28,901 nucleotides of DNA, taken from assembly GCA_965120375.1 (NCBI GenBank), contig CBCPMW010000012.1, positions 1 to 28,901 of the forward strand. The letters run 5' to 3'. A program made the position numbers and the translations under genes. Under the pieces are notes generated by a model. It did not search any database. It saw nothing but the letters and a program-made list of their open reading frames with translations, and had not been told where the DNA came from. This document shows, one piece after another, positions 12,368 to 22,134 of this stretch. This DNA comes from CASPLG01 sp965120375 (lineage in GTDB: Bacteria; Bacillota; Clostridia; Oscillospirales; Acutalibacteraceae). How positions within the stretch are numbered: the first letter of the stretch is position 1; every line of letters begins with the position of its first letter.

Positions 12368-13341
12368 TATTTTTCAGTCCTCTTATTAAAATTTCCATTG
12401 TTTTTTAAGTTTAAAAAAGTAAAATCACCCAAAACAAAATAAATCCCTAAACATGTTAAAATTAAAGAAATTAAGTTTCCCATCTGAACTATATTTTCGT
12501 CCAATATAAACCCTGAAAATAATGCACCGAAAACCGGAACCAAAAAACTATAAACCGTAACTTTAGAAATTTTATTGTATTTAAGAAGGAGGTTCCATAA
12601 AGCCCCTGCAACTGATGCCGAAAAAGCTAAATAAATAAGTATAATCATCCCCTTCGTTTCAACAAAAATAAATCTGTACTCAAATAAATACGCCATAAGT
12701 AAAATAATTCCACCTATTAAAAAGCTGTATCCTGTAAAAATTTCTACTTTTTCTTGTTTAGCAAGATCCTGACAAACTGGAGTAGTAAAAACAAAAGTCA
12801 AGGTCGACAAAAATATCATTCCTTCACCCTGAAACGTAAACAAATCACCTGGCTCTGCAAAACTTCCAAAATTTAGTATAGCTACCCCTAAAATTCCTAA
12901 GATGCATCCAAAAATTTTCTGAATATTAAGTTTATCATTTTCTCTTACAAAATGCGATAAAACAACAATTAAAAATGTACCTGACGATGAAATTATTGAA
13001 GCTGTAAATCCACTAGTTTTCGAAAGACCTATATACAGAAGTACATACTGAAGAGCTGTTTGTACAACCCCAAGTATAAAAGTCCCCTTTAGCGCTCTTT
13101 TCCCCGGAAGGATTAGTCTTTTCTCCTTTATAGATGAAAAAATTAGTAAAAACAATCCAGATAACGAAAAACAAGCTCCTGCAAAAATAATTTTAGAGTT
13201 TACGTCACCATTTCCAATCCCTAAAACATCAAATCCAGCTTTTATTACAGGAATCATACTTCCCCAAAAAACTGTACACAAAATGGCTAAAATCGCAACA
13301 ACTATATTATTTTTAAAAAAGTCCTCCCTCAGAATCTTCAT
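12367..13341 (-). CDS. EamA-type drug/metabolite transporter
   Basis: This is a 324-residue, very hydrophobic protein with about ten membrane segments arranged as two five-helix repeats, the pattern of EamA (DMT superfamily) permeases. The first helix (about 12-34) contains FWGSMIPVIKAG, matching the conserved start of the first EamA repeat. A glycine-rich segment near 150 (GILGVAILNFGS) and GALFSGFILDE near 285 match repeat ends. Such proteins export or import small metabolites across the cytoplasmic membrane; the substrate cannot be predicted. The gene follows addA after a 91-base gap and overlaps ogg by one base. The Shine-Dalgarno (AAGGGTG) is rather far from the ATG. Confidence 0.85.
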   Translation of the reverse strand: MKILREDFFKNNIVVAILAILCTVFWGSMIPVIKAGFDVLGIGNGDVNSKIIFAGACFSLSGLFLLIFSSIKEKRLILPGKRALKGTFILGVVQTALQYVLLYIGLSKTSGFTASIISSSGTFLIVVLSHFVRENDKLNIQKIFGCILGILGVAILNFGSFAEPGDLFTFQGEGMIFLSTLTFVFTTPVCQDLAKQEKVEIFTGYSFLIGGIILLMAYLFEYRFIFVETKGMIILIYLAFSASVAGALWNLLLKYNKISKVTVYSFLVPVFGALFSGFILDENIVQMGNLISLILTCLGIYFVLGDFTFLNLKNNGNFNKRTEK

Positions 13342-13432
13342 AAAAATTTAAAATTCACCCTTAAAAATTTTACGTTTATACAATGGTTAATACGTTTTAA
13401 ATTATATTATTCCCCCAACTTTAAATCAACAT

Positions 13433-16400
13433 TTAAAATCTATAAACTTCTATCCATTCTCCTGTAGAAATTGAATAAAGTAGCAGTTGTTTTACTTTTC
13501 TTCCATTCAAAATCTCAAACGCATATTTATAAACATGAAGTTGCTTTTCGTACCTATTTTTCAAAATTTTCATATCCTCTGTTTTGTCGGTTTTATAATC
13601 TAATATTACAAACTCATCATTTTCCTGAAAAACGCAATCCATCGCCCCTTGAATAATAATTTTATCTTTACTTTCGTCTATTTTCTCATCGTAACTTTTA
13701 TTATCTATCTCATAGGCAGAAACTCCTACTGTGAATCTGTATTCCCTTAAAACCTTTTTACTTTTCATTATTCTTTGTCCGATTTCACTTTTAAGAAACC
13801 TAAAAATACTTTTTTTATCAACTAATCCAGCTTGTCTTTGCGTTAAAAAGCCTTTTTTTACTAAGCTTTCAAGATGAGTATCAAAATCCTCCAAAGCTAA
13901 AAAATAATCAGCAAAATGTAAAAATTCATGGATAGCTGTTCCTTTTTCCTGAGGAGTAGTTGAATCTTCTAGTATAAAATTCGGTTTCGAAACTGCAATA
14001 TAATCTTGCCAGCTAGATTCGTGAGCAAGTTTAGACGCTGAAACCTTAGATGAAACCATATTAAGGCCAGCATATGGATAATCAAATTCAAATCTTTTTA
14101 CAATTTCATTCGAAAAATCTATAATTTCATCTGTTTCTATTTCCTTTTGGCATTTTTTCTCCTCTTCTTTCGTACTTTTTACCGTGTTTATTTCCCAATT
14201 AACTGGGATTTTATCGCATATTCCTGGGTTTTCTATCCCTATAAAATTAAAAAGCTTGTCACTTTCACTGCTAAAAACTAAACAACTTAAAATCCAGTGT
14301 CCAAAGCTTTGTGAGCTTCTAAGAAAATAAGGATGTATTCTTTTATTTTTTAAACTAAAAATCAAGCTGTTTTCTAAATTTTTTTGAATATCTTTAACAG
14401 AAAAAAGAAAAATAATCTTTTCTTTTGCTCTTGTTAAAGCAACATATAAAACCCTGATCTCTTCTGAGATTTCTTCCTTTTCCAACTCCAAACTTATTGC
14501 ACTTCTGATAAAATTTGGGTACTTTACACTATAAGTTTCATCTTTTAGAAAAACTGCTAGACCTAAGTCGCTGTGAAGTAAGATATCACCTTTTTCTTTA
14601 TTAAATCGTCCGAAACACCTAGCTAAAATACAAATATTAAATTCCAAACCTTTAGATCTATGTATGCTCATTATTCTAACAACATTTGATACTTCTGAAA
14701 TAGTTGAAGCTGGCGCAAGATCCCCTTTCTTTTCCTCAAGTTTATCAATAAATCTTATAAAACCCGACAACCCTTTATAAGCTGTAGAATCGTATTTTCC
14801 TGCATACTCAGCTAGTAATCTTAAATTTGCAAGTCTAAGACCCCCATTTGTCATAGAAAGAACCATTGATGTGTAACCTGTATCTTGGTATAAAAAATTT
14901 ATAAACCTTTCAACTGGTAATGTAGAACTAATTCTTCTATAAAGATCAAGTTTTTCAATAAACTCTTTACATCTAAAATCCTTTTCTTCTGCCATAGATT
15001 TTATAGCCAAATAAAGTGACGTCGACTTTTTCTTTATACGTATTCTAGCTATATCAGCTGTTGTGAATCCAAAAACAGGACTTATAAGAACTGAAATAAG
15101 GGGTATATCCTGGACTGGATTATCTATAATCCTTAATAAAGATAGAATAAAAGAAATTTCTGTTGTTCCGAAAAATTTCCCCGCAGAATCCGACCAAACT
15201 GGAATAGAATTTTCGCTCAATACATCAGCATAAACTTTTGCATATTTATTTGCACTTCTTAGTAAAATACAAAAATCTTTATACGTAACTCTTCTATCTT
15301 TTCCATTTTCTTTTATTTTATACCCCTGTTTTATCATCTTTGAAATTATCTCCGAAATCCTCAAAGCCTCTGCTTTTTCCGAATTTTCTTCATTTAGACT
15401 TTCAAGAATTTCTATGGATACAGCACAAGAGTCTAAATTATTTCTTTCTTCTGTTTTGTCTAAATTCCTCCCAAAAGTTAATGCTTCTTCTTTTCCATAC
15501 TCTAATCCTGAAAGCTCTTTACTCATAATTTTTTCAAAAATAAAGTTTACAGTATCTATAATCTTTTCGTTAGATCTAAAATTTTTTCCTAAAACGATTT
15601 TACAAGGACCCTCTCCTTCAATAGAAAATTTATATTTTTCTTTTTTTTTCAAAAAAATATCTGGTCTAGCCTGCCTAAACCCGTAAATACTTTGCTTTAC
15701 ATCTCCTACCATAAAAAGATTTTGCTCATTTTGAGACAACATCTTAAAAATAAGATCTTGAATTTCATTTGTATCTTGATATTCATCTACTAGTATCTCT
15801 TCATAATTTTTAGATATTTCATCGGCTATTTCACTTTTTTCTAAATTGAAGTTGTCTCCCTTTTTAGTCAAAAGTTTTACCATAAAATGTTCTAAATCAC
15901 TAAATTCAACTATATTTTTCTCCTCTTTAAGCTTAGAAATTTCAGATATAAATTCTTCTGTTAACTTAAATAGAGTATTAAAAACTAAAGATAATTCTTT
16001 TATATCTTTTTTACATCTTTCTTCGTCAAACACAAAGTATTTTTTCAGCTTTTCTATGATTTTTTTTGTATTTTCCCGAGTACTATCTATCAACAAAATA
16101 CTTGAATCATCTTTGTATTTATCTGGAATCCTACCTTTCCTTGGACGTTTAAACTCATTGAGTTTTTTAAGAAATTTATCCCACAACTTTTCTTCCAAAA
16201 TCTCTTTCAAATTTTCAAAAAAAGCAAATTCTGATAATAAAGAATTTAAATAAAAATCTTTTAGATGCTGTCTTTTTTCCAATAAATCTAAAGCATTAGA
16301 TATTAAATATTCACATGTACAAATAGAATCTATGGCATACTTTATCAATATTTTCCCCCACGGAGTTTCAGACATGTTAACTTCATTTTCGTACATTTTT

Positions 16401-16990
16401 CTCTTTTCATCTATCCAATTAAGCGGAAACGGACAAGATACCGTGAATTTGTATATTTTTTTTATTATTTCTGCAAGCGCAAAATCATCTTTTTCACTAC
16501 AAAACAGTTCAACAACTTTAAAAAAATCTTCTTTTCCTTCATCATAAAATCTAGCAAAAACCTTTTCTATTGCCTTTTCTTGTAAAATTGAAATCTCATT
16601 TTCATCAGCTACTTTAAAATTAGGACAAATCCCAAGCCGATAAAAATTTTCTCTAACTACTGATAAACAAAAACTGTGTATTGTACAAATTGACGCGCGT
16701 TTAAGAATAGACCTTTGACGTACAAGATTTAAATCAGAGGGATTTTTGTCTATTAAATCGGAAAGAACCTTTGCTATTCTTTCTTTCATTTCAGAAGCCG
16801 CTGCGTTTGTAAATGTAACAATCAAAAGTTTATCTATATCGACTGCTTTTTCTCTATCTGTTATTTTTCTTATAACTCTTTCTACCAAAGCTGCTGTTTT
16901 TCCTGATCCAGCTGCAGCTGAAACTAAAATATTTTTCCCTGAAACTTTTATAGCTTTTTCTTGATCTTCTGTCCAAATTCTACTACTCAT
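13433..16990 (-). CDS. addA: ATP-dependent helicase/nuclease subunit A
   Basis: This 1185-residue protein has a UvrD/Rep-type helicase: Walker A AAAGSGKT (25-32) and the DEYQDT motif near 400. Late helicase motifs include SIHRSKGLEF and VLYVALTRAKEK. A RecB-type nuclease at the C-terminus has ILDYKTDKTED near 1130, then QLHVYKYA. AddA is the 3'-5' helicase and nuclease subunit of AddAB, the Gram-positive equivalent of RecBCD, which processes double-strand breaks and loads RecA. The length is slightly below the usual 1200-1240. Its ATG overlaps the addB stop (ATGA), with AGGGGAGA upstream, so the two subunits are translationally coupled. Confidence 0.96.
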   Translation of the reverse strand: MSSRIWTEDQEKAIKVSGKNILVSAAAGSGKTAALVERVIRKITDREKAVDIDKLLIVTFTNAAASEMKERIAKVLSDLIDKNPSDLNLVRQRSILKRASICTIHSFCLSVVRENFYRLGICPNFKVADENEISILQEKAIEKVFARFYDEGKEDFFKVVELFCSEKDDFALAEIIKKIYKFTVSCPFPLNWIDEKRKMYENEVNMSETPWGKILIKYAIDSICTCEYLISNALDLLEKRQHLKDFYLNSLLSEFAFFENLKEILEEKLWDKFLKKLNEFKRPRKGRIPDKYKDDSSILLIDSTRENTKKIIEKLKKYFVFDEERCKKDIKELSLVFNTLFKLTEEFISEISKLKEEKNIVEFSDLEHFMVKLLTKKGDNFNLEKSEIADEISKNYEEILVDEYQDTNEIQDLIFKMLSQNEQNLFMVGDVKQSIYGFRQARPDIFLKKKEKYKFSIEGEGPCKIVLGKNFRSNEKIIDTVNFIFEKIMSKELSGLEYGKEEALTFGRNLDKTEERNNLDSCAVSIEILESLNEENSEKAEALRISEIISKMIKQGYKIKENGKDRRVTYKDFCILLRSANKYAKVYADVLSENSIPVWSDSAGKFFGTTEISFILSLLRIIDNPVQDIPLISVLISPVFGFTTADIARIRIKKKSTSLYLAIKSMAEEKDFRCKEFIEKLDLYRRISSTLPVERFINFLYQDTGYTSMVLSMTNGGLRLANLRLLAEYAGKYDSTAYKGLSGFIRFIDKLEEKKGDLAPASTISEVSNVVRIMSIHRSKGLEFNICILARCFGRFNKEKGDILLHSDLGLAVFLKDETYSVKYPNFIRSAISLELEKEEISEEIRVLYVALTRAKEKIIFLFSVKDIQKNLENSLIFSLKNKRIHPYFLRSSQSFGHWILSCLVFSSESDKLFNFIGIENPGICDKIPVNWEINTVKSTKEEEKKCQKEIETDEIIDFSNEIVKRFEFDYPYAGLNMVSSKVSASKLAHESSWQDYIAVSKPNFILEDSTTPQEKGTAIHEFLHFADYFLALEDFDTHLESLVKKGFLTQRQAGLVDKKSIFRFLKSEIGQRIMKSKKVLREYRFTVGVSAYEIDNKSYDEKIDESKDKIIIQGAMDCVFQENDEFVILDYKTDKTEDMKILKNRYEKQLHVYKYAFEILNGRKVKQLLLYSISTGEWIEVYRF

Positions 16991-19900
16991 AGTCTCCCCT
17001 CTTTAACTTTTCTTTCTATTTCTTCCATCACTTGATCTTTCTTCATTCGCTGCATTATTCTGGTACATTGCTTATCCTCAAATCCGCAAATTGATCCGTA
17101 AAAACACATATCACAAGCTCTTTTTTTCTCATCTTGTATCGGATCTATAAAAAATTCCCCTTCTTTTAGCTTTCTTGCCATATTTTTCACCATTATTTGT
17201 ATGTATTTAGTTATCATATCAATTTGATGCTCACTTGCTAAATTTTCTTCTCCACTTAAAATTTCGTTTTTTATTGAGGCTGGAACAAATTCCCCTTTTA
17301 ATTTTTCTTCCATCCCTTGAACTACTCTTGTATCGCTAAGTATAATACCGCTCATACGTAAACTTTTTTCAACTTTACTTGGTAAAGATTTGTCTTCTGA
17401 AATAGTTTCAGCTACAACTGAGGGCCTAAAAGATGGCATGTAAAGAACTCCAGCCGGCATAAATTTACCGTACCTTTTTTCTCCATTTGCAGTTATAGCT
17501 GCAAGATATAAAAACATCTGCATATTAAGTCCAGAAAGTATATCACAGAGCCGGAACTTTTTATTCCCTGTTTTGTAATCGACAATTCTTAGAAATCGTT
17601 TCCCAGATAAATCCATGATATCTACACGATCGACTTTCCCTTCTACTTTTACTTGTCCTCCACAAGACAAATTCAAAACAAGAGGGGAAATTTCCCCTTT
17701 TTCAGAGATATTAAGTTCGCAATCTACTGGAGAAAAGAGACTTTGACTAAATTCCCTAGAAAGTCTAATAATAAGATCTAAAATAACTTTTTTACACCTT
17801 AAAAAAAGGTATTTAAACCTTGAAGATTTTCCAGCAAACCCCACAAAATAGTTATCGAGATATTCTTGCATGAGATTCTCAATTTCTTTTTGTATATCAT
17901 CTTTGTTTATACCCAAAAACTCTTCCTTAGATTTGCCTTTAAGAATTTTCTCAAAAACAAAATGTATAAAACCTCCATACTCAAGTGGATCAAACCTAGC
18001 TTTTTTCCTCTCTTTAGCTTTCAGTCCATACCTGCAAAAATATTGAAAACTACACATATAAAACTTTTCTATCTGAGAAGCTGAAACTTTTATACTATCC
18101 CCAAAAAGGCTTTTAGAAATAGTCTTATCCAAAACATGTAATTCTTTTTTTTCAACGATTCTATTTATCGCTTCAATTTTACTTTTATAATTTTCTTTGT
18201 TCATAAAGTACTGTTTCAAAAAATTCTCTTTAGTAAAGTTTTTAACACAAAACTCAAAAGCTGATTCCATAGACCACAAAAAATAGTCACTTTTCAAACT
18301 ACATCTATCCAACACATTTACTTTCGGGAAAATACTTTTTATTTGTTTTACAATTTCAGAAGAAAAATTTATTGAGCCTGTTAAACTAGAAGATGGCCAA
18401 GTTACAAAAAGCTTGTCAGAAGCCGAAGTTACTGCTAAATACGACAAAAACTCTTGCATATTATACATTTTTTCAAAGCCATCATATAAATTAATACCCA
18501 AAAATCTTAGCTCTTCTCTTTCAGTGTCGTTTAAAATTCCACTTGATACTGGAACACTTGGAAATTTCCCGTCAACCGCTCCAATTACAAAAACTACTTT
18601 ATACTCCATAAGTTCTCTCTTATTAACTGAACTTACCAAAACTTCATCTAACCCTTCTGGAATAAAAGAGATATTATCAGATTGAACTAGAAGTTTTAGA
18701 AGCTCTTTGTATCTTCTCGGAGTAACATTAACTTCTTTCATTGAACAAAACATTTGATCTAAAGAATTAACAAGTATATCCCAGATTCTACTTTGTTCTT
18801 CTGCAGAAGATAAATCTCCTAACTGAACTAAATTCCCACAAAACTCTCTAATATTTTCACTAGCTTTTATGTCTTCAAGTAATTCATAAAGTGCTTTTGA
18901 TATTTCATCTGCTGAGCTATATAAAACTTTATTCTGGAATTTAACTAAAGGATCGATTAGCTTTACTCTAATTTTCTCTATTTTTTGAATTTCTTTTTTT
19001 TCAGTTTCACTAACTTCTTTACAAAATCCTTTAATCGGCATATTAAACGGCTTCTTCCATCCTTCTTTGTTTATATCCCATAAAAAAACATAATTTTCTA
19101 AGAAAGAAATTTCATCCGTACTGAGCCCCGCAAGGCCTGTCTTCAAATATCTAAAAACATTTCCTGACTCGAAATTTGAAATAGCTATATCAAAGGCAGC
19201 AAAAACTAAACAAAATAATGTACTTTCTTCTATATTTTTTGGACTATCTATAAAGTAAGGTATGTTGTATTTTTTAAAAATACTGCTAATTTTTTCATTA
19301 TAAGCTTCTATGTCCATAGTAGCTATTGCAAAATTTCTATATCTGTACCCTTTTTCTACTACCATAGACTTTATAGTACTTGCAATGAATTCACATTCGT
19401 CATAAATATCAGAAGCTGAATATAAAGTAATATTTTCAGGTTTATTTTTATAAATTTCCTTCGGACTCTTAAAAAAATTTCTCTCTAAAACTTTAAGCTC
19501 TTCATTTTTAAAACGTTTAGCTGTATCTAAAATTTTTATTTCTGACATTTCAATAGAATTTTTTTCTGCAAAATCCATTATCTTGTTTACTATTTTGTTT
19601 ACATGACTTGTAAGCCCCAGATTTGATTTAAAATTTTCGTCTGTACAAAAAGTAAAAAATGAATCTTTTGATTGTTTAAGTATTTCTTCCAAAACATTCA
19701 TTCTTTGTTGATCAAAATCATGAAATGAATCAATAAAAACAATATAATTTTCTAAAATTTTTGTGTCTTTTAGCGCACCAAATATAAAATTTAAATCATC
19801 AAATGAATCGTATAAATTTTTATCCATAATTTTTTGATAATTTTCAAAAATCTCAGCAATTTCTTTTATTTTTTGCTTTAAAGTTCCTTCTTTTAAATTT

Positions 19901-20334
19901 TCAATACATTTTTTTATGTCAAAAGTAGAAACTGTACAGGTTTTCATTTCTCCTAAAGTATTTATCATCATCTTTATCATATCAATGTTATCTGAAGTTT
20001 TTTTATAGAGTTTCAAATTTTTATCAGATTTTTCCATTGCTAAACTCATAAAAATATTTCTTACACCATCAGTAATTTTATTTGAAAATCTGTAACCAGC
20101 ATTTCTAAAAATAAAATCATTCATTCTTCCAAAAGTGAGTACATTTACAAAACTGAACCACTTTTCACCTAAAAAATTCAAAAGATCTCTTTCAGTTTCA
20201 AAAGAACTTGGCTCTGGTACTAAGTAAATAATTCTTTTTTCACCTTTTTTTATTTTTTCTTTTAAAATTTCCTTTAAGTATGTAGTTTTTCCAGTCCCTG
20301 AACGACCTATTATAATACTAAGAATCCTAATCAC
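16987..20334 (-). CDS. addB: ATP-dependent helicase/nuclease subunit B
   Basis: This 1115-residue protein begins with a Walker A GRSGTGKT (10-17). It carries the AddB nuclease core (LRIVDYKTG near 919) and the four-cysteine iron-sulphur arrangement: one cysteine in YMCSFQYFC near 761 and the rest in CDMCFYGSIC...C near 1076-1091. AddB recognises Chi-like sequences and cuts the 5' strand; the cluster holds the nuclease domain together. It is just upstream of addA with a 4-base overlap and just downstream of spoIIR (18-base gap). The start is odd: the GTG at 20334 lies inside its own GAGGTG ribosome site, whereas an ATT at 20325 sits at ideal spacing. The true start may be a rare ATT, giving three fewer residues. 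Confidence 0.95.
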   Translation of the reverse strand: MIRILSIIIGRSGTGKTTYLKEILKEKIKKGEKRIIYLVPEPSSFETERDLLNFLGEKWFSFVNVLTFGRMNDFIFRNAGYRFSNKITDGVRNIFMSLAMEKSDKNLKLYKKTSDNIDMIKMMINTLGEMKTCTVSTFDIKKCIENLKEGTLKQKIKEIAEIFENYQKIMDKNLYDSFDDLNFIFGALKDTKILENYIVFIDSFHDFDQQRMNVLEEILKQSKDSFFTFCTDENFKSNLGLTSHVNKIVNKIMDFAEKNSIEMSEIKILDTAKRFKNEELKVLERNFFKSPKEIYKNKPENITLYSASDIYDECEFIASTIKSMVVEKGYRYRNFAIATMDIEAYNEKISSIFKKYNIPYFIDSPKNIEESTLFCLVFAAFDIAISNFESGNVFRYLKTGLAGLSTDEISFLENYVFLWDINKEGWKKPFNMPIKGFCKEVSETEKKEIQKIEKIRVKLIDPLVKFQNKVLYSSADEISKALYELLEDIKASENIREFCGNLVQLGDLSSAEEQSRIWDILVNSLDQMFCSMKEVNVTPRRYKELLKLLVQSDNISFIPEGLDEVLVSSVNKRELMEYKVVFVIGAVDGKFPSVPVSSGILNDTEREELRFLGINLYDGFEKMYNMQEFLSYLAVTSASDKLFVTWPSSSLTGSINFSSEIVKQIKSIFPKVNVLDRCSLKSDYFLWSMESAFEFCVKNFTKENFLKQYFMNKENYKSKIEAINRIVEKKELHVLDKTISKSLFGDSIKVSASQIEKFYMCSFQYFCRYGLKAKERKKARFDPLEYGGFIHFVFEKILKGKSKEEFLGINKDDIQKEIENLMQEYLDNYFVGFAGKSSRFKYLFLRCKKVILDLIIRLSREFSQSLFSPVDCELNISEKGEISPLVLNLSCGGQVKVEGKVDRVDIMDLSGKRFLRIVDYKTGNKKFRLCDILSGLNMQMFLYLAAITANGEKRYGKFMPAGVLYMPSFRPSVVAETISEDKSLPSKVEKSLRMSGIILSDTRVVQGMEEKLKGEFVPASIKNEILSGEENLASEHQIDMITKYIQIMVKNMARKLKEGEFFIDPIQDEKKRACDMCFYGSICGFEDKQCTRIMQRMKKDQVMEEIERKVKEGRL

Positions 20335-20352
20335 CTCGCAAATAATTCATAT

Positions 20353-20973
20353 TTAGCTAAAAAAACAAAAAATAGAATGAACCCACTGTCTAATTTCCTC
20401 AAAAATTTCAACAAATTTAAATTTTATATCATATTTTTCTCCTCCTTGAGCTATATCTAATTCTTCAGGATTCAAAACATCTTGCAGTTCCTTTTTATCT
20501 TGAGAAGCAGATATACAAACAGGAGGAAACATTATACACCACCAATTTTCACCTTTTCCTTCACCTATTGTAACCCTTAACGCATTATAACTTCCAGCTG
20601 GCATAGTAAAATTATCGTATTTCCTTGTTTTAAAATGCATCTTTAGAATTTGAGCCTTAACCTTATAATTATATCCATTTTCCTTAATTTCATCTTCAGC
20701 TTCCCTACAAATAGCATACAAATTTTCGTTTACATTTTCTATAGCTTTATTTACATCTTCTGCAGACTGAAAAATTTCACCTGCTAAATCTAAAATTCTA
20801 TCCCTTACTTTAAGTTTTAATCCTTGATCTTGCTGAGTATTTGAATTTGCTATCACATGAAGCCGTAAGACTTTCGAGCTTAAATCTTCGCACTTACTGG
20901 AAAATCCAGAAAACGAAATAAGAATTGATGCTAAAAATCCTGCAAATATAGCCTTTTCCTTTTTATTTATCAT
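20353..20973 (-). CDS. spoIIR: Stage II sporulation protein R
   Basis: This 206-residue protein has an N-terminal signal or anchor segment (about 7-25) and the SpoIIR hallmarks: VLRLHVIANSNTQQDQ (about 35-50), LKLKVRDRIL, MPAGSYNALRVTIGEG and NWWCIMFPPVC. SpoIIR is made in the forespore, exported toward the mother cell, and triggers SpoIIGA to cleave pro-sigma-E. Its presence argues that the left-hand organism makes endospores or descends from one that did. A stretch after the domain ends in a hydrophobic C-terminus (IRQWVHSIFCFF). It lies between ispE (75-base gap) and addB (18-base gap), probably in one transcript. Confidence 0.93.
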   Translation of the reverse strand: MINKKEKAIFAGFLASILISFSGFSSKCEDLSSKVLRLHVIANSNTQQDQGLKLKVRDRILDLAGEIFQSAEDVNKAIENVNENLYAICREAEDEIKENGYNYKVKAQILKMHFKTRKYDNFTMPAGSYNALRVTIGEGKGENWWCIMFPPVCISASQDKKELQDVLNPEELDIAQGGEKYDIKFKFVEIFEEIRQWVHSIFCFFS

Positions 20974-21048
20974 TTCCTATCATCCCTTAACTTCTTTTTC
21001 TACTCAAAAGAAATTATGGACTGATAAATTAAATTTCATTCAATCGAT

Positions 21049-21918
21049 CTAAAAAATTTTTACCCCAAAACTGATAGGTTTTACAACATAAACATCTTCA
21101 AACTCTCCTTCTAGTTGTCTTTTACTGTTTTCAGCAAACAATTCATCACTGAACACACCGTAAACAGTCGGTCCACTTCCACTCATACAAGCACCTAATG
21201 CTCCACTCCCTAAAAGTTTCTTTTTTATATTATCTACAATTTTATTTTGAGCCAAACATTCAAAATCGTTAAACAGGTACCGAGAAATGGATTTCAAATC
21301 TTCCTTTTCGAGTAATTCTACCATTGTTTCTGTATTTTTTTCACTTTTCATCCCAAAAGTATGATATAAACTATAAGCATTTTTTGTAGAAATATCAAAA
21401 TCTGGTTTCACTAAAACAACAAAACAGTCTGGTAAACTAGAAACACAGGAAAGATCTGTTCCTATTCCTTTTGCACGTTTTGTCCCACCACTTAAACAAA
21501 ATACAACATCTGCTCCAACCTTAGATGCAATATACTCCATTTCAGACATAGAAAGTTTTGTTTTAAAAATCTCGTTTAAAGAAATTATTACAGCCGCAGC
21601 ATTACTACTTCCGCCCGCAAGCCCTGCCTTGATTGGTATTTTTTTTTCTATTTCTACAGAAACTCCGCAAGATATTTTTGTATATTTTAAAAATTCTAAA
21701 CAAGCTTTATATGCTGTATTTTCTTCAATTTTACAATCTATATTTTTATTGCAAGTTACCTGAATATTCAGAGTTTTTGTATTTTCTTCTACAGATACAG
21801 TGTCATACAACCCTATAGACTGCATTATCATATCAACTTCATGATAATTATCTTTTCTTTTACCTTTTATATTAAGCGCTAAATTTATTTTTGCTGCTGA
21901 TTGTGCCTTTATTTCCAT
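21049..21918 (-). CDS. ispE: 4-diphosphocytidyl-2-C-methyl-D-erythritol kinase
   Basis: This is a protein of about 289 residues in the GHMP kinase superfamily. The N-terminus AAKINLALNIKGKRKDNYHE is the IspE signature, with Lys and His in the substrate site. IKAGLAGGSSNAAA near 95-108 is the ATP-binding glycine-rich motif. GACMSGSGPTVYGVF near the C-terminus is GHMP motif 3. It phosphorylates CDP-methylerythritol in the MEP route to isoprenoids. I chose ATG 21918, which has AAAGG upstream, over a TTG at 21936 in the same frame. It is the first gene of the leftward cluster ispE-spoIIR-addB-addA and is divergent from asnB. Confidence 0.93.
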   Translation of the reverse strand: MEIKAQSAAKINLALNIKGKRKDNYHEVDMIMQSIGLYDTVSVEENTKTLNIQVTCNKNIDCKIEENTAYKACLEFLKYTKISCGVSVEIEKKIPIKAGLAGGSSNAAAVIISLNEIFKTKLSMSEMEYIASKVGADVVFCLSGGTKRAKGIGTDLSCVSSLPDCFVVLVKPDFDISTKNAYSLYHTFGMKSEKNTETMVELLEKEDLKSISRYLFNDFECLAQNKIVDNIKKKLLGSGALGACMSGSGPTVYGVFSDELFAENSKRQLEGEFEDVYVVKPISFGVKIF

Positions 21919-22000
21919 TTTTATTTTACCTTTCAAACAAAATTATTTTTTACTTTTCCAAAATCTAACCAGTTTAAAAATTTTTCCAAATTACCTTAAA

Positions 22001-22028
22001 ATTATACTATCTATATCTTTTTTTACAA
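22001..22028 (-). promoter_or_regulatory. Likely promoter of the ispE-spoIIR-addBA cluster
   Basis: On the minus strand TTGTAA (22028-22023), a 16-base spacer and a perfect TATAAT (22006-22001). It lies about 80 bases before the ispE ATG, in the divergent gap shared with asnB. Confidence 0.5.
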
Positions 22029-22064
22029 GAATTTGGCTTTACAAACAATTTTTTACCCACAATA

Positions 22065-22093
22065 TTGTTGTAAAATTTAATAGATGATATAAT
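22065..22093 (+). promoter_or_regulatory. Likely asnB promoter
   Basis: TTGTTG (22065-22070), a 17-base spacer and a perfect TATAAT (22088-22093). It is followed about 30 bases later by an AGGAGG ribosome site and the asnB ATG. Confidence 0.5.
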
Positions 22094-22134
22094 ACTATGG
22101 TTTTCAGAGTTTACTTTTCTTAGGAGGAAATTTA

